From the NCBI GenBank assembly GCA_028583405.1, contig CM053243.1, forward strand, positions 22,160,867 through 22,224,866: a stretch of 64,000 bases of DNA, given 5' to 3'. Position numbers and translations under genes: made by a program. The first letter of the stretch is position 1. Every line of letters starts with the position of its first letter. Source of the stretch: Pogonophryne albipinna (lineage: Eukaryota > Chordata > Actinopteri > Perciformes > Artedidraconidae). Shown piece after piece: positions 26,801 through 35,265 of the stretch. Below the pieces are notes generated by a model. That model made no database searches. It was not told where the DNA came from and was given only the letters and a program-made list of their open reading frames with translations.

Positions 26801-29800
26801 ATAATTTTTTTTTTTTTCACAGGCTTTAATGGTTGACCTAGGAACTGACCGATTCATCCGACAGGTACGTCTATGAACTAAAGATCTGGAGGAAACCTGA
26901 GCTGAAAGCCAGTCTGTTTGCTGTTTGTCAACTTTGCCTAATATTGTAAACTGCTTTTCACCTGTATATTAAATAAATGTTTATCATTATTGACATGCTG
27001 AAAAGCATATCCTCATCCAGTCATCAAACTGTCTCAGTAATGTGTCTTACATGACAATAAAAATGTATCTATGTAAAGTGAACAAATATGAGGCACCATG
27101 AGTTACTAGTCATACCAGACCATGTAAGGCTGAAGCAGCAAAACCCCTGAGTGTACAGAGTGAGTGTGCATTTTATTCTCGTCTGTTAGAAGAAGAGTGT
27201 GTTGTTTCTTCTTTCAAACGCTTTAAACAAGGCTGTAGAACATGCGGTTCTCTGCTGTAAGTCTGAGCCTTTGAAACTGATTCTCCAAACGTTGATGTTT
27301 ATCGCTGGTGACGGCAGTGTTTTCGGTTGTTTATAGATGGACGACGAGGCCTCACTGTTGCCGCGGAAACTTCAGGCAGCTCTTGAGCAAGCGCTGGAGC
27401 AGAGGAATGACATCATCAGTCAGGACTCCGACAGCGAGTCAGACGAAGGTGAATAAGAGACAAATCCCCACGTCCCGCCAAGACAGATGTTTGCCTTGTT
27501 AATTAGAACAACCGTTACTGTAGCAGCAACATGTTCAGTCTCTGTGAAACTCTGACGTCTTCTGTAGACACTGCTCATCACAGTGAGTCACAAAGCCTCA
27601 CTTTAGAGGTAAACTATTATCTGTTCCTGGTCGTAAGTGGTATGTACCGAGCAGACTGGTGCACACTCATGCTATGTTCTTTCCCATTATGGTTATTTGC
27701 TTTTTCATTTTGAATAAAACCACAAACTCTGTCTGTCCCATCCCCAAAAATTATTGCTAAAAACAGAAACGCAACAAACATAATAATATTAAATACAAAT
27801 AAACAAGTTTAGTCGATTAGGGGAACAAACAAATGAATATTCCCTTAAAGATCAAAATCTATACACACAATAAACAAAATAAATAATAAACACGACTTTC
27901 AACAAGAATAATATGTATAACATGTTTTTCAGAGATAGCAAGACTTGATAAGAAATAAACATATTATACTGTATATGCACATACATGTTTACAGATCCAT
28001 GCATACATTAATTATCTGAAGTGTGCAAATATGTCATCATATTGTTGTAACGCTTACCCTACCTGTAATGGGTTCCAATGAGGCTTTATTATTCAAAATA
28101 GGTGAATCTGTGGCAAATTAACACAAACACTTTGATCTGTACAGTTTTGAGAAGACAACAATCACATATAAGTGAAGTTTTTCGCTTTAGCTTAATGTCT
28201 CAAAGTGTCTCCCATATGGTCTAGCGGTTAGGATTCCTGGTTTTCACCCATGCGGCCCGGGTTCAACTCCCGGTATGGGAACTAGGATTTTAAGAGGGCT
28301 TAACCCCAAGGGATCAATCATGGGTTTTATTTGTGATACTTCAGTTTACAGACCAAATAACAAGAGAAGAATATGGATATGCAGTCAATAATAAATAATA
28401 TCTGATCAATCTTTTACAAAGTTATGCATACCGTTCCATATCGCTGCATTAAAAGGAAGAAAGCCTTCATGGGACAGACTTTCTGTCTCTGCTTTCCACA
28501 TTCTTCTATGAAATACCTGCAACCTGCAGTCAGTTAAACTCAAATGACATTTGAGCTTTATTTGACATGCGTCTACAAACAGTAATTTCCTCCTTGTAAT
28601 TGACAGTTTGCCTGGCCTACGAGCTGGCAATGATATCTTACCTTCACTGTACAAAACAATGATTATGGGAGGGAACAAAAACTAATTTAAAATGTCCTTT
28701 AATGGATCTTAAACAGGTCTTCCCATGAAGCTTTCACTCTGATTTCCCAATAGATATATACTGGCTAAATACTGTGACAACACCAATGTAAGAGAAATAG
28801 AAGTCATAAAGACGCCACCACATTATTATTTTATAATTTAAATTACTGACTGATTTGACCAAGCATGAAATTAACATATCATTTGAAATATCTGTAATCC
28901 AAACCATGTATTTTTGTTTTAATCTGACTCTGATTGCTTCTTTCTGATGTAAACATACTGTGTGTGACAAATCTGTGTAAGGACTTTATTATGAATAGCA
29001 AAAAAAAGTACTCTGTATAATCCCTTTTCCTTTGTGTCTACAGAGTATAACTCCTTGAACAGCCTGGTGTCAGAGGCCTTCATCCGCTTCTTCCTGGAGA
29101 CCATCGGCCATTACTCCCTGTTTATCACTCAGAATGAGCGAGGAGAGCGTGTTTTCCAGAGAGAGGCCTTCCGCAAGTCTGTGGCGTCTAAAAGCATCCG
29201 TCGTTTCCTGGGTGTCTTCATGGAGTCTCAGATGTTTGCGGGGTTCATTCAGGACCGGGAGCTGAGGAAGACCCGGGCTAAAGGTAGTCTGTCAGTTGTT
29301 TCTCTGTACACTTCTTCTTTAAGGATCTCCACCCCTCTACTAACTGGAATACTAACTGTGCAGGAGTGGGCTCTGCAGTAATACTGAACTCTAGTGGTTG
29401 GAACCTACCATATGCATGTTTTCTTTCTGCTCTTCTTGGCAGACACAAATAATTGCAAATTCCTTGAATACTAAGATGTTTCATATTTCCTTTTTTAAAT
29501 CTCGTGTATTGTGCTGTTGTCAGGTCTGTTTGAGCAGAGGGTGGATCAGTATCTGGAGGAGCTGCCAGACACAGAGCAGAGTGGAGTCAACAAGTTTCTG
29601 AAAGGCCTTGGTGAGTCCTGCAGCACACACACAAGGACAAACTCAGATTGCATACGTTTTTTATTTATGCAGTTCTGAAATCAGGCTGCTCAGATATTTC
29701 CTCTATAGCTTTTTTTGAACAATCTCGTACTACAAGATTATATCACACAACACTTTGTTAGAAGTTATTTTGCCAGAGGGAGCTACACACCAACTTTCAA

Positions 29801-30319
29801 TTTGCCGCTTTCTCATTTCAATCCATATTTTAACTAATGGAGAAAAGAAACTTTGTTGATAGTTTATAATTCTAATTTAACTTCACTTTTAGCTGCACTG
29901 TGCAGAATAATATATGTGCAGTTTGAGAAGGCTGTTTCCACATTCATCTGCTGGAGGGGGACATGTTATCTGTGCTCACCTGCAATCTCAGTTTAAGGCG
30001 TGTGATGCTCCATACACGTAGGATTTTATGTATTTATTCAGAGTCTTTTTTGATGCCTATAAAGATTTCTGGAGGGCATATTGAAATAGGTTATCATGAA
30101 ACTACACACTACAGCAGATATTAAGATTTCCACACTGACTTCAGAGAGACAGATCACAGTTAAATCCTCATGTAATCTGAGCCTGCTTTAATCCCCATAT
30201 ACTGTTTAATTACCTGAATAAAAGTAAGCTCTCAGATGTTTATGCATTTACATGATCTAATTGATTTGTTTTTAATGTTTTCAGGAAGTAAAATGAAGTT
30301 TCTCCACAAAAAGAACTGA
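1306..30319 (+). CDS. dennd2b: DENN domain-containing protein 2B (ST5), 5'-partial, 18 exons
   Basis: Exons: 1306-2559, 3956-4101, 7775-7896, 8686-8901, 9268-9364, 9539-9583, 11446-11630, 14059-14168, 15696-15765, 17651-17728, 18913-19053, 19203-19351, 25467-25644, 26823-26864, 27337-27448, 29044-29283, 29524-29610, 30285-30319. All have AG/GT borders and compatible phases, giving 1,101 residues to a TGA. The first base completes a split codon, so the start codon is upstream. Residues 1-620 are low-complexity, with a proline-rich stretch near 390-400, ENTYEDIVG/ENPYEDVDL motifs, and a basic KRGKKRLKKL motif followed by an acidic SESESDSDD patch. The C-terminal half carries the DENN module: uDENN from ELFEYFVVVSLKKK to about 750, cDENN about 750-930 (VYCVISRLGCF, ALVYPFMRSL, ASLLLERRV, LLYPFSWQHTFIPVLP), dDENN about 935-1090. 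Known family role: Rab GEF, reported for Rab13 at the plasma membrane; the long isoform is linked to ERK signalling. It matches mammalian ST5 (about 1,137 residues) almost end to end from memory. No frame breaks are seen. Confidence 0.97.
9959..10551. mobile_element. hAT-type MITE nested in the Harbinger-like element
   Basis: A perfect 8-bp direct repeat, GTCCACAC, flanks the insert (9951-9958 and 10552-10559). The right end, read inward, is CAGGGGTGTCAAACTCAAAT, a hAT-type terminus; the left end CACATGTGTCAAAATCAAGG is its diverged partner. GC-rich 'GGCCCG' subterminal blocks occur at both ends. It has no coding capacity. The intact target duplication shows it jumped into the surrounding element and can be removed cleanly in silico. 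Confidence 0.88.
10801..10892. repeat. Compound inverted repeat inside the Harbinger-like element
   Basis: The stretch begins CTGTAGCATGGTCAGTAGC and ends with its exact complement. It also contains an inner hairpin of perfect 18-bp arms (10848-10865 and 10873-10890) around a 7-base loop. Units of CAGTAGCTACTGA recur between the arms, so several alternative folds exist. It is probably a subterminal palindrome of the host transposon amplified by slippage. Confidence 0.85.
12041..13300 (-). mobile_element. 5'-truncated L2-type LINE (reverse transcriptase part), inactive
   Basis: Minus-strand translation gives a non-LTR reverse transcriptase: TCGVPQGSVLGP, the catalytic YADDTQLY, and later the C-terminal RLDYCNALLIGIP, QNTAARIL and HWLLVSLRIDYKI blocks typical of L2/CR1-like elements. 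The reading switches frame near 12,830 and again near 12,360, so it cannot make one protein. The 3' end is a run of ATT trinucleotides (12041-12062) after ATAAATAAAATA, the usual L2 tail. The 5' side stops just upstream of the AVDHDILL motif, so only the downstream RT region and 3' tail remain. It is antisense to dennd2b within an intron. Confidence 0.9.
13957..14050. repeat. (TCTCC)n / (TTTCC)n pyrimidine pentamer repeat adjoining a splice acceptor
   Basis: A run of TTTCC units is followed by about a dozen TCTCC units. It ends 8 bases before the first base of the dennd2b exon at 14059. Because it is almost wholly pyrimidine on the sense strand, it serves as, or greatly extends, the polypyrimidine tract of that acceptor. 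Confidence 0.95.
14217..14806 (+). mobile_element. Harbinger-type deletion derivative with Myb-like ORF (TAA target duplication)
   Basis: The termini are near-perfect inverted repeats: TACCTCATTCACACCAACG on the left, with its complement at the right end, followed inward by GGAGC/GAGCT blocks. The flanks show TAA on both sides (14214-14216, 14807-14809), fitting the 3-bp TWA target of PIF/Harbinger transposons. The DDE transposase gene is missing, but the start of the accessory Myb-like gene remains. The insertion begins 48 bases downstream of a dennd2b splice donor. Confidence 0.82.
14475..14663 (+). pseudogene. Truncated Myb/SANT-like ORF of a Harbinger transposon
   Basis: The 62-codon frame from ATG starts MEKLNKQQWTTEETSYLLGI and continues W-SSEEVQRKLE. 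This is the W-T-x-E-E-T...L-L-x-I-W pattern of the trihelix/Myb-like protein that Harbinger transposons encode beside their nuclease. The normal partner helices and the rest of the protein are absent; after EVQRKLE the sequence turns into unrelated residues, which suggests an internal deletion. It is probably not expressed as a functional protein. Confidence 0.7.
14897..15020 (+). mobile_element. Degenerate tRNA-derived SINE
   Basis: The segment contains an A-box-like sequence (AGTAGCTCATCTGGTAGAG). It ends in AATAAAGGCAAAAAGACAAA, the form of 3' tail seen in fish tRNA-derived SINEs. The B box is not clear and no target duplication could be confirmed, so it is an old copy. It lies between the Harbinger derivative and a TTAA-flanked MITE. 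Confidence 0.55.
15110..15595. mobile_element. MITE flanked by TTAA
   Basis: The left end AGGTCACCTATTATGC and the complement of the right end AGGTCCCCTATTATAC are inverted repeats. They are directly flanked by TTAA on both sides (15106-15109, 15596-15599). TTAA targets are used by piggyBac and Kolobok transposons; which of the two mobilised it cannot be settled from 486 non-coding bases. It lies about 100 bases upstream of the dennd2b exon at 15696. Confidence 0.8.
17741..17856. repeat. Compound CGCA/CTTACGCA and (CA)n repeat next to a splice donor
   Basis: An ACGC-rich array with interspersed CTTACGCA units grades into a pure CA run. It starts 13 bases after the dennd2b exon that ends at 17728 (donor GTGAGT). 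CA-rich RNA next to a 5' splice site is a known binding context for hnRNP L, so it could influence inclusion of that 78-bp exon. That effect is inference only. Confidence 0.95.
19352..25466. other. Longest dennd2b intron, nothing further recognised
   Basis: Between the exon ending LLLERR...DKL and the exon starting TLSSCMHAVVAL lie 6.1 kb of AT-rich sequence with donor GTAAGG and acceptor CATCAG. I see no exon, RNA gene or transposon with defined ends. Reading frames of 60 to 100 codons in it lack family motifs and codon-usage coherence. Confidence 0.6.
25698..25964. mobile_element. Short MITE with GGGTGTTTCTCA ends
   Basis: The left end GGGTGTTTCTCAATGTCGAG and the complement of the right end GGGTGTTTCTCATTGTCGAG form strong inverted repeats around 220 bases of non-coding, GC-richer DNA. 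A CCT triplet lies on both sides and may be the target duplication. The superfamily is not assigned. It begins 53 bases after a dennd2b donor and is followed almost at once by a solo LTR. Confidence 0.75.
25986..26342 (+). mobile_element. Solo LTR, probably Ty3/gypsy type
   Basis: The unit starts TGTCACGATCTG and ends CTTGACA, the TG...CA ends of an LTR. It is flanked by a perfect 5-bp duplication, CTATC (25981-25985, 26343-26347). It contains an AATAAA signal (26283-26288) followed by GCATTTGGGTCC, which I associate with gypsy-type LTRs of fish. No internal region or second LTR is present, so it is a solo LTR left by recombination. It sits in sense orientation in a dennd2b intron, so its polyadenylation signal could in principle end transcripts early. 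Confidence 0.82.
28210..28281 (+). tRNA. tRNA-Glu (anticodon UUC)
   Basis: A 72-base cloverleaf: acceptor TCCCATA pairs with TATGGGA, discriminator base A. The A box TGGTCTAGCGG and B box GGTTCAACTCC are intact. The anticodon loop TTTTCAC contains TTC. A TTTT run 7 bases after the 3' end can act as Pol III terminator. The anticodon stem CCTGG/CCATG has one C-U mismatch where vertebrate tRNA-Glu genes usually pair, and the T loop reads TTCAACT rather than the common TTCGACT. It is therefore either a variant gene or a recently decayed copy. It lies in sense orientation in the dennd2b intron between the exons ending 27448 and starting 29044. It has no intron and no encoded CCA. Confidence 0.85.
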
Positions 30320-30647
30320 GGGGAAAAGACCTGAAGTCTCTGCCTTATGATGATTTTCACCATTTTAAAAATATTTTATCAATGTTTTTTATGTAAACAT
30401 GTACATATTATTTCACTGTAAGCTGGCTGTGATACTCTTCAGTGTATGTTTATAGTACCTTATGAGATAGCGATAGCAGGACGGTACACAGAGAGTGAGC
30501 CGTAGAGTAACCACTGATGTCCAGGTGTGTGTGAGAAGAGTGTGTGAGTGTATGTGAACTGACATGGGCATATATGTACAGTTCATATGTTTTCATTTTG
30601 CATTATTTCATCACAGTGTTGTCCTCTGTTTCAGGAGTGTAATACCT

Positions 30648-30653
30648 ATTAAA
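30648..30653 (+). terminator. Candidate polyadenylation signal of dennd2b
   Basis: ATTAAA lies 329 bases after the stop codon, with a second ATTAAA at 30714-30719. No canonical AATAAA occurs between the stop codon and these sites in what I read, so the 3'UTR probably ends close by. Confidence 0.5.
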
Positions 30654-30719
30654 AAACTGTAAGACAATGAAGAAAATGATTGTAACTCTTCATAGAGTCT
30701 TTTGCAATCTTTTATTAAA

Positions 30720-33700
30720 AATTGTGTACAAAAAAAGTGTACAATATTGATTATTATTATAAATATTTGTGTTGTTAGCTTTTGCTTAAAGGTCAATCTA
30801 TAATTTTGACGCATCATTGGTTTGTTCTTATTTTTGAAGACAAACAAGTTATCCTTTTCTTCTCATATCTACCAACAAGGCCAATTATCAAACACAACAA
30901 TACAGATGTACTCTGCAGCCTTTTTAATCTACAAAAACTAAACCCAGAGCTTTTCCACTCTTAGAAACAAAAACATGTTATTCACAGTTTGACAGATGAT
31001 GTACAAATCTCCTCTATTTACAGCCGACATCTCAATGACAGCCTCCCCTAAAGCTATGCATTAAGAGAAGCTGCTAAGATCCCAAAAGGCACAGTTAGTC
31101 TAGCACCAGCTACCACATGCTGCCGCTAACCTTATTACGTCTCTGCACATCACTCTGGTGGCTGTCACTGCCACGCTGTTAATAGCTCTCCTCACTGAGA
31201 GGCTCGCTGTTGATTCCACCGCCATGTTACTTTCCTCTGCTTGTGTCCATTACTGCAATTAAGGGTGACATTTGATGTGAAATCACAGCGTTCTAGCAGG
31301 GACACTTACATCCATTTTGTTATCTTACCGGGAAGGACAGTTTATGAAACAACTACTTATGTCACATTTTTATGTATAAGGCTTTATTTTAATTTTGGGA
31401 AATCTTGATTTTACTCTACTGAATCTAACTAATGGTTTACATATTGAGAATATACAAAACAAATGTGCATCAGTGATTTAATACCATGAAGAGGACTATA
31501 ACGCAGATTGAGTACTGTTACTTGTGTTTATTATTCCACTGCTATATTATGCCCATAATTAAGAAAGGATTTTAATGTTTTTTTTTATGAGAATATATTC
31601 AGATGGTTGTACTTTCTACTTTAAATCAGGGATATTGTTTATTTTTCATCCACCAACTGACTCTATGTAAGTATAAAATGAAAACTATATATTTTTATTT
31701 TATTTAAGCCAGAGTAGAAATACCATGTTCAGATAGGCTACATGCAGTGGCTTACATTATTAAAAATATCTGACATTTTGTGAAATAAAAGTAATAAGTT
31801 CAATTGAAAGTAGTAAAATAACAAAATACATGTTCTTAATAACATTTCTCCTCTGCTTATAATAGATACTTTTCACATTTTGTTAAACCTACTGTTATTT
31901 TGATTTGGATAAGATGTGATTATGATATGATGTGAATATTTCTTCCATCACGTTGCAACTGTGCTGTTACAATTGAAAGTGTCACACGACAGCTTCTGAG
32001 AAACGTCAGAAGAATTGCGTGAGAACGAATATAAAATCTCACGATTAACTGCGAGACTTGGTTGTCTCTAAACATTTGGCCGGTCTAAAGAGCGACATCC
32101 GATGGGGGGAGCGACACTCGGAGATGCACGGGTCAAGGTAACAAAAAATAAAACAAACACTCTCGAGATTAGGACGGACACACACTGCAGGCAGCACACC
32201 TGACGTGACTGACAGAACGACAGAAGTTAGCAGCAGACAGTCTCATCCTCGCACGCGCTCACACTGATGTTTACCTGACAGGATGCTTGGCACGAGCAGC
32301 GCACTTCGCATTTCACTTCACATTTGTACACAGAAACAGTTTCTGGAGGCTCTGTTACAACAAACTATCGGTGTGCTGACTTTGTGTTTGCGGGGTCGGT
32401 GTCCTTTTGTTTTGGTGTGGTGCTCCATGATGGCATGATGAGGGCGTAATCTCATGCGCACTTTCTAAAAAATAAAATGCCGCTCAGTGCTGCTGCTGGA
32501 GGTGATGATGCTAATACAGAGGCAGGCTGAGGATGTGGGGGCAGACCTTCATACAGTCTATGGGGCAGATGCTCTGACAGTTTGACTGGCAGGCTTGTTG
32601 ACGCGTTAGTACTGTGCTGTCAGACACTTTCATGAGCAGATGGAACAGCCAGACGTGCCATAAGGAAAACCCCAAACTCCCACCGCTGTGTACCGTGAGG
32701 AATACATCACCAAACTATGGTGGCATACTTTTTCTTATCGGTAGGATTTTCATGACTTCATTGTAGCGTTCAAACAGGGATGTGTTGTTTTACAGTGATT
32801 TTTACAAACTCTATAGTTGCAACAAATAAGAATGATGTAGGTTGTTTTTTATGTTTATTGAGAAGTTAAAGCTCCCGTTTGATTTCACAGAGGAATTAAA
32901 GTAGGCCTCATAATGTAAACCTTTTCCAACTTAATATTCATTAGAACACATTTACTTGACTCCACTAAGACACTAGCATGCATTATGGCTGTACCTGCCA
33001 TAACAAGGATTTTAGAAATACTGTATACAATTTGTTTTAGTCTACCCCAAAAATGCTACTGAGTGCTCTCTGTTTTAACAGAGATTACAGCAAGGGGCTA
33101 CACAATATTGTGTTCCTGAATATTGCACATTTTTGTCTAATTACAAATTTCAATAACATATGTTTTGATTTTGTCTACTATTTTGATAAACAATTTAGCA
33201 TGCACAGTAACTTATATTCAACATTTAACCTAAAGCTGTATTAATCAATATATTTTTTTATAATGAATAATTATTAATGAATTACATGACTACATTTCAT
33301 TTGAAAGGGACAGAACAACAGAGAGATATTTCCCATTTCTACTGTAATGTTACAGTAACTACTTGTTCAGCATAATCAGTTATTCTGTGGTGTCCAAGTT
33401 GTTGTGTCAACCACCAACTTTTGCTTCTAAGTCAACAACTTTACACAGATATTATGTTAGAGTTTTCGTTTCATCGATCCCCAGGTGGTCAAACATGTAT
33501 TAAAGGCATTTGAAAATAAATATTAAGGGTTATTTTTAAGGGAGTTTTTAAACAAGATATAACTTTATGCATAACGATGAGGTGTCACAGCAAAGAGAAA
33601 GTAAAAATGTGAAGCGCATGACGCACTAATTGTTGACAAGATCAACGATACAAGGTGTGTATATGCTTATACAAATAGTTTATATACAGTAACTCCAGAA

Positions 33701-35220
33701 GGGTTTATCAAAAATATTGAAATAGTTTGGGTATTTTTGATTTTGACAGTTGTGATTTCTTAAGAATCTATTTGCATTTTATGTGGAGTCGCTTTTCTCC
33801 TTTTGGTGGATTTCTTTGAAGAACAGAGAGAAAGTTATTTGAAGACAGAAATAGTTGAATGGAATATAGCTTAAGAGTGGTTGTAGATAATCCTGCTTTC
33901 TTTGTGATCTCATCTCTCCAGTGTTAATAAATGTTACATAGGTGGTGCTTTCAAGGGAGAGATCACTGTGCAGGTTTCTATTATTGTGACATCTCTTGAG
34001 ATAGCGTGCGTATCTAGTCCCAGCTTCACTTAGCAGGGCAGGGAGAGCGGGCAGGAGGTTTCAGTTTTAAAGATGAATGCTCTGAAGGTTCAGTGAAAGC
34101 CACAGCACACTCGGAGAAGGCTATGAAGCTGTGTCAAAGAAAGGCAGGGTGTACGACGACTGACTAATTGTGTTTCAAATTGGGTCTTTGAGCACACAAT
34201 GGGGAATGGGATTTTTATGAGCTCCCCATTGAAACACCCAAGGATGAGAAAGTTGTCAGATTTGTAGGTCAGGCTGCAGGGGCTGTTGTTAGGCAGACTA
34301 GCTCACAGTTTTACATATCACAGCGGTTTTATAATGGGCTAAACTTCATGGCGAGTGTTTGTTTGAAATTTGAAATGCATTTAAGTAGCATTCTGTTTCC
34401 CAGCTCTCATATTGTTTCTTTTGCAGATGCATTGAGTATTATCCCTTTGTTGTCAAATATTCTTCACTCATTGTCTACAGTTGGCTGCTTTTCTTTCTTC
34501 TTGCAGTGTGTGCTTCATTTTCTCTGACATGCTGAGTTAAAATCTTAATTGATTTCACAGTGTTCGAGGTAATTGCAGGAGTGTACCCTAGTCCCATCTG
34601 GAGCTTATCAGAGCCTGACCCGGTTTCTGTGTGCTACGTTATTGCGTAGCTGCAGCTCCACTGGGACCTGCCCCCTCCTCGTGCTGATTAAGGGAAGAAG
34701 GCCACAGCCGTCCCATTCTAGCCCAGTGCGACATATCCCGTCACAACCTGAGCCTAACATCGCCTTATCCTGCCTCACACTGCCTGCTCCAGAGAACTAA
34801 AAGTTGCTTATGGTACACTTTACCCCTCCTTGTCTCACTGTAGGTCATTTGTTCTTCCTTCCAGTTTTGGAAAAAGCTTCTGGGTATATTTTGCCCTACA
34901 AAAAAATAATTATCTTATCTCCCTAATTCCCAATTATTATGCACAGGCTTATTTAAGAAAACGGATTAGATTTTCTCTCTTTTTTTGGTGGCTGCACCAG
35001 CAATCGGGGGGATGGATTTGAATGTGACACTCCTGTCCTCCGCTGCAGTGAGGGGGTCCTACACTTGGATGAACTGGGGGAGGAGAGAGCACAGTGCGGT
35101 TGCCATGTAAGCCGTCTCCTCTGGGGCCGCCTCTCGGTGCGCGCTGCTTCCTGCCTCAGGTAGAAGCCTCAGTGTTTCTGCTGCTGAGGCGTCAGGCTGA
35201 TCGCTCTGCTCTCCCTGCAG
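30720..35220. other. Intergenic region between dennd2b and trim66, no coding gene recognised
   Basis: About 4.5 kb with no exon showing protein-family motifs. The mammalian neighbour RPL27A is not seen on either strand. A CpG-richer stretch near 32.0-32.7 kb is listed separately. The rest is AT-rich and unremarkable. Confidence 0.6.
31975..32700 (+). promoter_or_regulatory. CpG-richer block, candidate trim66 promoter and untranslated first exon
   Basis: CpG dinucleotides are clearly denser here than in the flanking AT-rich DNA, for example around GCACGCGCTC and GCGACACTCG. A donor-like CAAG|GTAACA occurs at 32137/32138. The first coding exon of trim66 appears to be an internal exon with its own acceptor, so an untranslated exon upstream is expected. 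This block is the most promoter-like stretch available. No TATA box or start site could be fixed. Confidence 0.3.
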
Positions 35221-35265
35221 CTGAGTTATCAACGGATCCACTCTTAAAGCACTAAAATGGAGAAG
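35221..35265 (+). other. trim66: First translated exon of trim66 with likely acceptor
   Basis: A strong acceptor (GCTCTGCTCTCCCTGCAG) ends at 35220, and the donor GTAAGG follows ATGGAGAAG. The start codon is preceded by CACTAAA, with A at -3, a good Kozak context. This suggests a 45-base exon with 36 untranslated bases and only three codons, so at least one non-coding exon should lie upstream. If the acceptor is not used, the exon is longer on its 5' side. Confidence 0.6.

Noticed and set aside
34573..34800. 75-codon frame upstream of trim66
   Set aside because: No similarity to RPL27A or another known gene and no coding signature beyond the open frame.
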